From Oscillatoria sp. SIO1A7 (GTDB lineage: Bacteria; Cyanobacteriota; Cyanobacteriia; Cyanobacteriales; Laspinemataceae), in contig JAAHFN010000002.1 in NCBI GenBank assembly GCA_010672965.1, positions 62,001-126,000 of the forward strand: 64,000 nucleotides of DNA, given 5' to 3'. Position 1 is the first letter of the stretch. Every line of letters starts with the position of its first letter. Shown one piece after another: positions 23,927 through 31,619 of the stretch. Position numbers and translations under genes: made by a program. The notes beneath the pieces were generated by a model. It ran no database searches and was not told the origin of the DNA. It worked only from the letters and a program-made list of their open reading frames with translations.

Positions 23927-26818
23927 GTGGCTAAATCAAGGGTGGACAATTCCAATTCAGTCAACCAGCTTGAAGGCTTGCTCAATCTATTGGTAGATTT
24001 GGAGATAGCTAATGCTAACCAAAAAGATTCAGCTTTGGCAAAGCAGCAGAGCAATGAGACAAATGGAAGTTCTGTGACATTAGAGGGCTCGACCCAAAAA
24101 CCGCTGGAGTCCAACAGAGATCCAGAGGCAGCCCCAGAGCCAATCTCCTCGGAAATAAATTATGCTTCAGAGCTAGCAATAGATCGCTTGCAAAGCCTGC
24201 TTCTCGACCAGGAAGGCGATCGGCGATCGGAGCCGGAGCTACCGCCCCCGAACCAAAACTTAGAGGAGCGATTGCAAAGCCTACTGCTAGAGGAGGATAC
24301 TGCTCCTCCTCCAACAACAGCCACAGACTTAAAGCCAACTCCTCGGAAGAAAGCAAGCCGAGGTCGCTTGCAGCGCATACTAATAGAAGCCGAGAAAAAA
24401 ACAAGACAAAGCGAAGAGTCAGCTACTACTGCACCCCCAGACTCAAAATATGCTCCTGAGACTTCCTCAAAGAATGGCTCCCAAAGCTCGCTCCAAGAAC
24501 GACCCGAAGAGGTTAGCCCAATTTCCTCCGAGATTGAAGAGGATCTAGACAAAAGAGTCCAGATCGAAGATTCATCTCCCGATGGAAGCATAGATGGCAA
24601 GGAGCCCGAGGAGACCGTGCCGCTAGAGCCCCTAGAGCAACAAGAGGCAGCGAACTCTCCAGAGCTAAAGCCAAATCTAGAATTGGAAGCAACAGTGGAA
24701 ACCCCTTTACAGGGTCAGCTAGTAGATTCCTACAGCAGCGAAACTGTAATGCCCATCCCTTGGGGAGAAGTAAAGCTAGAAAATCGAGAATCTGCTTCCC
24801 AGAACGGCAAGCGACGACGCTTGCAAAGAATGTTGTTGCAGTTGGAGAAGATCGATCGAGAAAAATATGCCGCTTCAAAGCAGAAGTCAAAGCAGCTAGA
24901 AGAGCGCTTAGCCGATGAGGAAATACGGCCAAAAATAGTAGAACCAGCACCGCCCAAGCTAGATGAGAAAGAACTAGCTGTAGCTCTAAGCCGATTGCAA
25001 CAAGAACTGGTAGATCCAGAACTTACTTCTTTGCGGCAATTAATAGCCCTGATGGAGCAAAAGATGGCTTATATCGAGGGTCAACTTTACGAACCGACAG
25101 ACTTAATCAATCCCCTGCTGCCTTTGATAGCACAGATACTAGAAAGCCAAGCAGACGATTCAAAGAAAGATATATTTGACGAAATGGTTCCTATTATCGA
25201 TCGCGTTATTTGGGAAAGGAGCCAGCAGGATAGAAAGGCCATGAGTAGGGCATTAGCATCTTTAATACCGGAGGCTATTTCCCAACATATAGGCGAATCC
25301 CCAGATGCCGTTGCTAACGCGCTTGGACCAGCGATGGGACGAGCAATTAAAGAACAAATTAGGCTCGAACGAGATGCGATGGTAGATGCCCTTTATCCAG
25401 TAATTGGCAATACCATTTCCAAATATATGGCGGAAGTGGTTAACTCTATTAATGACCGGGTAGAGAATGCCCTGAGCGTGAAAGGAGTAACTCGCAAACT
25501 GCGAGCAAAAATGCAGGGTGTCTCCGAAGCAGAGCTTATTCTCCAAGAGTCGATGCCCTTTACAGTTAAGGCTATCTTCTTAATCCACAAAGGCTCTGGC
25601 TTAGTGATTGCCGAGGCGCAAAAAATGGGTAATGAAGAAATGGAATCGGATATGATAGCCGGTATGCTCACGGCTATTCGCAGCTTTGCCAATGACTGCA
25701 TGACCCAATCGGGAAAAGTCTCGGAACTAAATGAAATTGAATATGACAATTTTAAGCTGATCTTGGAAGTGGCGGGATACTGCTATATGGCGGTCGTGAG
25801 TACAGGCCAAGCGTCCAAGCAATTCCTAGGGAGCGTGCGGCAAACTATGAGTAAAATAGTCCAAAATTACGGCCAACCTATTGAATCGTTTGAGGGAGAT
25901 ACCGATACGATTCCCGAGGCAGTAGGGGGACTGCTAACAGCGTTAATGGAAGCGCCAGCAAAGCTAGAAAGCCGCAAAAACAAACCGCCGATCGCTCTTC
26001 TGGCGCTCGGTGCAACAGTGTTTCTAGGAATAGGGATTTTTGGCATAGTAGAGGCGAGCGATCGACGCCTAGAAAAACAGGTCATCTCAGCTTGGAATTC
26101 GACGCCGGAGCTGGCAGTATATCCCACTGAAGTAGATGCCAATCGCGGCAAACTGACCCTCGCAGGCAAGGTTCCCAACCAGCGATTGCGTCAAAAAGCC
26201 TTTCTAGTTGCCGCCGATGCAGTTCCCAATCGGCAGTTTGAAAATAATATTGTGGCTGTAGAGGTGCCGCCAGATCCGGTTAAGGTCGCCCAAGAGGTCA
26301 AGCGCATCACAGCAGTTCTCAATCAGAGACCAGGGGTGGCGATCGCCGCCACATATATAGGTAACCGAGTGAAGGTCGAGGGAAAAGTGCCGGAACCAAA
26401 GGATACTGAGCGCATTACAGCAGCTTTCGCGCAAATCCCCGGAGTTGCCTCAGTTACGAACTCTCTAAAAATAGAGGAATTGATACTCGCTACCCGAATT
26501 TATTTTGACCCGGGTTCGTCCATTTTAACCCCGGGTAGTTACCAGACAGAACTCCTGCAAATCCAGCAATTTCTTTCTCAGTATCCAGAAACAGATCTGA
26601 GGATAATCGGCCATACCGATCTTAGCGGCACCCTGGAAGCTAATCTGAAAGTGGCACGGGAGCGAGCATCGGTGGTGAAACAAGCCCTGGTAAAACTGGG
26701 CATTGCTCCCGAGCGACTGCAAATCACTTCAACGGCCACGCCTCCGCCGGATAAGGGTTCTACTCAACCCCTATGGATGAGTCGGTGCGTGCGCTTCCTG
26801 CCAGTTTCGGCCCCATAG
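23927..26818 (+). CDS. Inner-membrane protein: disordered N-terminus, roadblock/longin-like segment, TM helix, BON-like and OmpA domains
   Basis: GTG start preceded by GGGGAGA. Residues 1-330 are acidic and disordered but contain five short amphipathic motifs of the form R-L-Q-x-h-L (near 15, 87, 116, 146 and 297). Residues about 350-540 are helical. Residues about 541-650 (VKAIFLIHKGSGLVI, DMIAGMLTAIRSFAND, CYMAVVS) have the alternating strand-helix pattern of roadblock/longin folds. One TM helix lies at about 686-708. BON-like repeats occupy about 720-848 and an OmpA peptidoglycan-binding domain about 852-960 (IIGHTDLSG, VVKQALVKLGI). The protein would place the first 680 residues in the cytosol and the OmpA part in the periplasm. 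The nearby Rab-like GTPase suggests the roadblock-like part is a GTPase partner. That is inference. Confidence 0.8.
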   Translation: MAKSRVDNSNSVNQLEGLLNLLVDLEIANANQKDSALAKQQSNETNGSSVTLEGSTQKPLESNRDPEAAPEPISSEINYASELAIDRLQSLLLDQEGDRRSEPELPPPNQNLEERLQSLLLEEDTAPPPTTATDLKPTPRKKASRGRLQRILIEAEKKTRQSEESATTAPPDSKYAPETSSKNGSQSSLQERPEEVSPISSEIEEDLDKRVQIEDSSPDGSIDGKEPEETVPLEPLEQQEAANSPELKPNLELEATVETPLQGQLVDSYSSETVMPIPWGEVKLENRESASQNGKRRRLQRMLLQLEKIDREKYAASKQKSKQLEERLADEEIRPKIVEPAPPKLDEKELAVALSRLQQELVDPELTSLRQLIALMEQKMAYIEGQLYEPTDLINPLLPLIAQILESQADDSKKDIFDEMVPIIDRVIWERSQQDRKAMSRALASLIPEAISQHIGESPDAVANALGPAMGRAIKEQIRLERDAMVDALYPVIGNTISKYMAEVVNSINDRVENALSVKGVTRKLRAKMQGVSEAELILQESMPFTVKAIFLIHKGSGLVIAEAQKMGNEEMESDMIAGMLTAIRSFANDCMTQSGKVSELNEIEYDNFKLILEVAGYCYMAVVSTGQASKQFLGSVRQTMSKIVQNYGQPIESFEGDTDTIPEAVGGLLTALMEAPAKLESRKNKPPIALLALGATVFLGIGIFGIVEASDRRLEKQVISAWNSTPELAVYPTEVDANRGKLTLAGKVPNQRLRQKAFLVAADAVPNRQFENNIVAVEVPPDPVKVAQEVKRITAVLNQRPGVAIAATYIGNRVKVEGKVPEPKDTERITAAFAQIPGVASVTNSLKIEELILATRIYFDPGSSILTPGSYQTELLQIQQFLSQYPETDLRIIGHTDLSGTLEANLKVARERASVVKQALVKLGIAPERLQITSTATPPPDKGSTQPLWMSRCVRFLPVSAP

Positions 26819-27065
26819 AGCCAGTCTTGCCTAAGGTGTAGGGTGTAGGATGTAGGGTGTAAAATGTAGAGAAACTTAATGCAGTGTTTGTTTTGTACTT
26901 TCTTCTATCGATAGTAAAACCAGTCGGCTAGGGGGTTGCGGATTTAAAACTCGGGACGATCCGCGATCGCCCCGTCAAGGCAAGAAAAACCCGAGGGACA
27001 TCCCTTGTGCAGGGCACCTAATTCGGAAGTTCCTGCACCTTCAATTCCTTGGGCAGGCTGGGTTC

Positions 27066-27566
27066 TTACGAAGGGTCAAGATCGTATTTGACGGAAATCC
27101 TGACATTGGTACTCGGTTGCTCGATCGCAAACCCTGCTCGCTCAAAGTTTGGCTCTCTTGTTTTCGCAGAAACAGTGGGATTGTTGGAAAAACCAAACCC
27201 TTCTTTCGGAATGCCAAAAAAGTTTTTGTCCAGTTTTTGATTTCCGTTGGTATCGTGAACCAGAGCAATTGCATAGGCACCAAAATCTACTCCAGAAAAT
27301 TCCAAAATCTGACTCTCGGCAGTCACGGGGTCGCAAGATTGGAGGTATAGTCCTTGCGGTCCGTAAGGAAATCCCGTTTCCTGGTTAAAAAGCCTAATGC
27401 AGACTTCGCCTCCTTTGCTAGTAAGCAATCCCACTACTTCAATCGTTAGCGTTGCATAGAGATCTTCTGTCTCCGCCAAAGCGATCGAGTTGGAGTGGAC
27501 TGCCAAGGGTGCAGTTGCCAGTATCGCTAACAACAACTGACTCAACCTTGAAATTATAAATTTCAT
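27066..27566 (-). CDS. Secreted DUF2141 protein
   Basis: A cleavable signal peptide (hydrophobic LLLAILATAPLAV, cleavage after about residue 31) is followed by a beta-rich domain with GEVCIRLFN, GAYAIALVHDTNGNQKLDKNFFGIPKEGFGFSNN and a final beta strand. NGNQKLD and GIPxEGxGFSNN are the DUF2141 signature. The role is unknown and the protein is predicted periplasmic or outer-envelope. It is encoded against the surrounding plus-strand signalling genes, between the OmpA-tailed protein and the histidine kinase, so it may be an unrelated passenger. Confidence 0.9.
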   Translation of the reverse strand: MKFIISRLSQLLLAILATAPLAVHSNSIALAETEDLYATLTIEVVGLLTSKGGEVCIRLFNQETGFPYGPQGLYLQSCDPVTAESQILEFSGVDFGAYAIALVHDTNGNQKLDKNFFGIPKEGFGFSNNPTVSAKTREPNFERAGFAIEQPSTNVRISVKYDLDPS

Positions 27567-28317
27567 ATCAAAGCTCCTGAATTAGGTAGAAATAGTGGCA
27601 GCATTTTATTTTTACATGAGGAGAGTTCAAGTAATATCAAATCCGGTTAACTACCCACAAATCCCGTAGGGGCTTTTCCCGAGCGTGGTTGCCCCCTTTC
27701 GCAGGGCATGGGGCGCTCCCGGGGGCACCGCCCCTACAGATACAAATACTGTAACTGTTTAACCGGATTTGATATAAGGTCTTGAAAGAAAGAGTTTATT
27801 TAGGTCCCTGAAAAAACTAAGCTACTGCTCTATAGCTTAATTTGAGGCAAATGTTACTACGATCGCTACAAGCATTTGGTGCTAAAAATTTTAGTATCCC
27901 ATAATATAAGATTTGCTTAAGTATTAATACTTAGGGAAATTCAAATAAAATGACCCCCTTTGTGTCATACTAGAATAAGGTTTGAGTGGGGATATAAGGA
28001 AAAATGTAAGTATTTGTTACCAGTCTAGTGCAGCGCGGCAGAAATAATCTTTCTTCGCGATCCTTGTGGCCGGTAGCCCGGATCCAAAGGCATTTTGAAT
28101 TTTGAATTGCGTGAATGAGAGAATGAGAGCGTAGCGGCACTAGATTATCTGCTACTGGCAGGGGAGAGCATTGATGACATCTCAGGGTAACTGCATCTAA
28201 TTAGGAGAATTCTGTATGTAGCGTTTTTCTATACTCCCACGCTATTTTATCACTTTGGGACTCTGTTGGATCGCAATCCCAAAGACGGCCATTATTTTAT
28301 GGAATCATTGAACCGGA
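27567..28317. other. Intergenic region upstream of the hybrid kinase
   Basis: It holds a family B element (27634-27776) and otherwise AT-rich sequence with no protein-like frame. It must contain the promoter of the kinase-GTPase-cyclase group, but no single box pair was convincing. The kinase start has only a weak CCGGA before its ATG. Confidence 0.5.
27634..27776. mobile_element. Family B inverted-repeat element, copy 2
   Basis: Ends ATATCAAATCCGGTTAAC and TTAACCGGATTTGATAT. The interior is of the GTAGGGGCTTTTCCC / GGGCACCGCCCCTAC type and differs from copy 1, so the same ends carry different centres. Confidence 0.8.
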
Positions 28318-30732
28318 ATGAAACCCCTTGTAAAGAAACTCCTAGCCCCCCGGCGTATAGAGTATCTGGAAGTAGATAAAAGTTTGCGCGTTATGGATGT
28401 TTCCAATAACGTAGAACGCTTTGCAGATTCTCCTCAAAAGGTCAGGATAGGCAAGGATGTCCGCCTCGGGTTTCCTGAATTGTTTGGAGTAGAAGAATTG
28501 CTGATAGCGGTTCTGGAAGGGGAGCAACCCACTTTTGAGTTAAAAGGAATTGCCCGCTATTCCGATCCAAAGTTTCCTCTATATTTTGATATCTATGCGA
28601 TCTATGACGAAGATGACGAAACCTCGGCTAAAAAATTAATGCTCTTATTTGAAGATGTCACCGAAAAGATGGTGATGGAGCAAACTTTAGTTCAGAGGTC
28701 TAATGAGGCAACTCTTTTATACAATGCATTAGAGAGATCGAAGAATTACATCGATAAAATAATTACGTCAATGGCAGATGCCTTGATAGTTACGAAGATA
28801 ACAGGAGAAATTAAGAGAGTCAATAAAGCTACAGAGGAACTATTTGGATACGGGTCGAATGAAATTATATCTGCTCCAATATCTTTAATTATAAAAGACG
28901 ATCTTTTTTTAAGCAAAGTAGAAGCAGAAAGCAAAAAGAATGAAGAAAACCTGTTTCAAGATGTAGAGGTTTTCTGTGAGGCTAAAAATGGAGAAGAAAT
29001 AGCAGTATCCTTTTCCTGTGCTGCGATTCAGACGGATCCATACGACGAGTCGAAAGAATTAGTATATATAGGAAGAGATGTCACCGATCGCCTTAAGGCG
29101 CAGCAAGCTTTAGAGTTTGCCCGACGGGAAGCAGAGCTAGCCTCCCAGTCCAAAAGCAGTTTTTTGGCTAATGTAAGCCATGAAATTCGCACTCCCATGA
29201 ATGCAGTATTGGGAATGACGGGGCTGCTTTTAGAAACTAAATTAACTAGAGAACAGCGCGATTTTATCGAAACTATTCGCAGCAGCGGCGATGCTCTGTT
29301 GATCTTGATTAATGAAATTTTGGATCTCTCCAAGCTCGAAGCAGGAGAAATGGAGCTAGAAATCATTGATTTTGACTTGCTCGGCTGCATTGAAGAAGTA
29401 TTAGAATTGCTGGCTCCTCTAGCTCATGGCAAAGGCTTAGAAATAGTAGGTTTGATTTCAGACTCTATCCCCAACCAACTTCAGGGAGACCCGATGAGCC
29501 TGCGACAAATTATCACTAATTTAGCTGGCAATGCGATTAAGTTTGCGGATTCTGGGGAAGTGACGGTAAGGGCTGAATTGGTGGCAGAGGAGCCGACGGC
29601 CGCTAAAATACGTTTGGCGGTGACGGATACGGGAATCGGCATGACATTAGAAGAGCAAAAGAAACTTTTTAAACCCTTTTCCCAGGTTGATGCTTCGATG
29701 ACTCGCAAGTATGGAGGTACGGGTCTGGGACTGGCGATTTGCAAGCAATTGGTGGATTTGATGGGGGGAGAAATAGGGGTAGAAAGCGAGGTAAATAAGG
29801 GTTCGGAGTTTTGGCTGACGATTACTTTGCAAAAGCAGCGCCGGAGCGCTTTGCCAGGGAGTAACCCCATCTTGGCAGGACGACGCTTGTTAGTGGTGGA
29901 CGATAATGGAACGAGTAGGAAAGCGATTGGCGATCGCGCCAGTTTTTGGGGGATGCAGGTAGATCTAGCAGATGGCGCTCGGAGCGCGATCGCCAGTCTG
30001 GAAGGGGCGCTCTCGAAAGGCCAGCTCTATGATGTAGCCATAATCGATATGCTGATGCCGCAGACGGATGGGATTGCTTTGGGGGAGGAAATTAAGAAGA
30101 ATCCCGCCTTGGCTTCGGTTCCTATAGTAATAATGACTTCCAGCAATACTCCGGCGGAAATCAAGACTGCCATCGCCCTTAAGTTTGCGGCCTATCTACC
30201 AAAACCCGTCAAGCAATCTCGGCTGTTGGACGTTTTAGTTGAGGTTCTTGAAGGTGGTAAGGAGGCACAGGGGAACTCAAAAAGCAGCGCAAACCTTTCC
30301 TCCTCAACGCTCCAGGTTTCTCCGGTTACCGAAAATTCCCAATTGAAGATTCTCCTGGCCGAGGATAATCGGGTCAATCAGAAAGTGGCCCTCAAGCAGT
30401 TGGAACGGCTGGGCTACCAAGCAGATGTGGCAGGGGATGGCCAAGAGGTTCTGGAGCAATTGGAAAAACAAGCCTATGACATTATCTTGATGGATTGCCA
30501 AATGCCACGAATGGATGGCTATGCAACCACCCGGGAGATTCGTCGCCGTTATGGCGGCAATAGCTCCGAGCAGGAGATTCGGCGCCCAGTAGTTATTGCC
30601 ATGACAGCTAATGCTATGAAGGAAGACCAAGATAAATGCCTGGCGGCGGGGATGGACGATTATATAACCAAGCCCGTGCGCAAAGAACTGCTTCGGGATA
30701 TACTGGCTCTCTGGGGGAACAGGTTAGACTAA
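28318..30732 (+). CDS. Hybrid sensor histidine kinase, PAS-HK-REC-REC
   Basis: An N-terminal sensory segment (residues about 1-115, with NVERFADSP and GFPELFGVEELL) resembles that of the cyclase at 31620. A PAS domain spans about 140-260, HisKA has H about 287 in SHEIRTPMNAV, and the HATPase is complete (LAGNAIKF, DTGIGM, GGTGLGLAI). REC1 is at about 522-640 with D in IIDMLMP. REC2 is at about 675-795 with D in LMDCQMP. It has no TM segment and is cytosolic. It starts the plus-strand run HK, GTPase, cyclase, glutaminyl cyclase, thioesterase. I infer it feeds phosphosignals into this locus. No separate output or HPt domain is present. Confidence 0.93.
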   Translation: MKPLVKKLLAPRRIEYLEVDKSLRVMDVSNNVERFADSPQKVRIGKDVRLGFPELFGVEELLIAVLEGEQPTFELKGIARYSDPKFPLYFDIYAIYDEDDETSAKKLMLLFEDVTEKMVMEQTLVQRSNEATLLYNALERSKNYIDKIITSMADALIVTKITGEIKRVNKATEELFGYGSNEIISAPISLIIKDDLFLSKVEAESKKNEENLFQDVEVFCEAKNGEEIAVSFSCAAIQTDPYDESKELVYIGRDVTDRLKAQQALEFARREAELASQSKSSFLANVSHEIRTPMNAVLGMTGLLLETKLTREQRDFIETIRSSGDALLILINEILDLSKLEAGEMELEIIDFDLLGCIEEVLELLAPLAHGKGLEIVGLISDSIPNQLQGDPMSLRQIITNLAGNAIKFADSGEVTVRAELVAEEPTAAKIRLAVTDTGIGMTLEEQKKLFKPFSQVDASMTRKYGGTGLGLAICKQLVDLMGGEIGVESEVNKGSEFWLTITLQKQRRSALPGSNPILAGRRLLVVDDNGTSRKAIGDRASFWGMQVDLADGARSAIASLEGALSKGQLYDVAIIDMLMPQTDGIALGEEIKKNPALASVPIVIMTSSNTPAEIKTAIALKFAAYLPKPVKQSRLLDVLVEVLEGGKEAQGNSKSSANLSSSTLQVSPVTENSQLKILLAEDNRVNQKVALKQLERLGYQADVAGDGQEVLEQLEKQAYDIILMDCQMPRMDGYATTREIRRRYGGNSSEQEIRRPVVIAMTANAMKEDQDKCLAAGMDDYITKPVRKELLRDILALWGNRLD

Positions 30733-30817
30733 TAACAAGCTGTCTTTCCCGCTAAGGCGCCTAACTGGCGCTAAATTGCTAGTTGTGATTATGGATTTGG
30801 GGGACCCGGAAAGGGTT

Positions 30818-31336
30818 ATGATTTCTAAAAAAATTTGCATGGTGGGCGATTTTAGCGTGGGCAAAACTAGCCTAATTCGCCGCTTTGTGGAAGGCGAGTT
30901 TAGCGACCAGTATCTATCAACGGTGGGGGTGAAAATATCCCGCAAGTCAGTGGAAGTTCAAGGGAGCAAGAAACCAGAATTGGTAAAAGCACAACTGTTA
31001 ATATGGGATTTAGAAGGGAGTACCAAGTTTAAGAAAATCGCCCCGAGTTACCTCAAAGGCGCTGCCGGTGCTTTGGTGGTTGCCGATGTCACCCGCCCAG
31101 ACACTATCGAGCATCTGACAGATCATATAAAGCTTTTTTTGGAGGTAAACCCAGAAGGGCTAATTATGGTCGCGTTAAATAAATCCGACCTAGTTGAAGA
31201 GTCAAAACTGACCAAGCTGCTCGACCAATGTCAGTTTGAGGAGCAGAAGGAAGTTTTAAAAACATACGCAACATCGGCCAAGACTGGCGATGCGGTTGAT
31301 GATATTTTTAAAACCTTAGCATCACAACTAATATAA
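30818..31336 (+). CDS. Rab-like small GTPase
   Basis: A Ras-superfamily G domain of 172 residues. G1 GDFSVGKT is at 10-17, G2 T35, G3 WDLEGS at 63-68, G4 NKSD at 121-124 and G5 TSAK at 152-155. The Ras Q61 position is serine (S68), so intrinsic hydrolysis is probably slow and a partner may be needed. No prenylation cysteines are present at the C-terminus. I prefer the ATG at 30818, preceded by GGAAAGGG. A TTG at 30776 and ATG at 30791 are in frame but lack ribosome-binding sites. It follows the hybrid kinase by 85 bp and precedes a cyclase. Prokaryotic Rab-like GTPases such as MglA act as spatial switches with roadblock partners. The OmpA-tailed protein upstream may be the partner (inference). 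Confidence 0.9.
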   Translation: MISKKICMVGDFSVGKTSLIRRFVEGEFSDQYLSTVGVKISRKSVEVQGSKKPELVKAQLLIWDLEGSTKFKKIAPSYLKGAAGALVVADVTRPDTIEHLTDHIKLFLEVNPEGLIMVALNKSDLVEESKLTKLLDQCQFEEQKEVLKTYATSAKTGDAVDDIFKTLASQLI

Positions 31337-31619
31337 AGCAGGAAGCATTCAAAACGCTTAGCCTCTGGCAGCCAGGAGGGCTATAGCCAAATTGTCAAGA
31401 GAAAGTTATATGGAACCTATCAGGAGGTAATTTGGCCAATTATGTCGATGGGGTAGGTGTGGAAGAATTAATAGTTATAATTAATTATTAACTAGCAATT
31501 GCGAGGGCGATCGCTCTCCTGGCAAGGCAGCAGGGTTTGGGTGCAAAGGCAAGAATGGCAAGAGAAGACCGATTGGCACATTATTCGCGATCGGCGGCTG
31601 CTTTATCGTAATAAAGACT
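31337..31619. other. Gap between GTPase and cyclase with coding-like debris
   Basis: Two frames at about 31480-31670 look protein-like (for example IIRDRRLLYRNKDYGQ in one frame and ARAIALLARQQGLG in another). Both lack starts and overlap the cyclase start. They could be remnants or the compositional shadow of GC-rich coding sequence. I found no terminator, so read-through from the GTPase to the cyclase is plausible. Confidence 0.3.
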
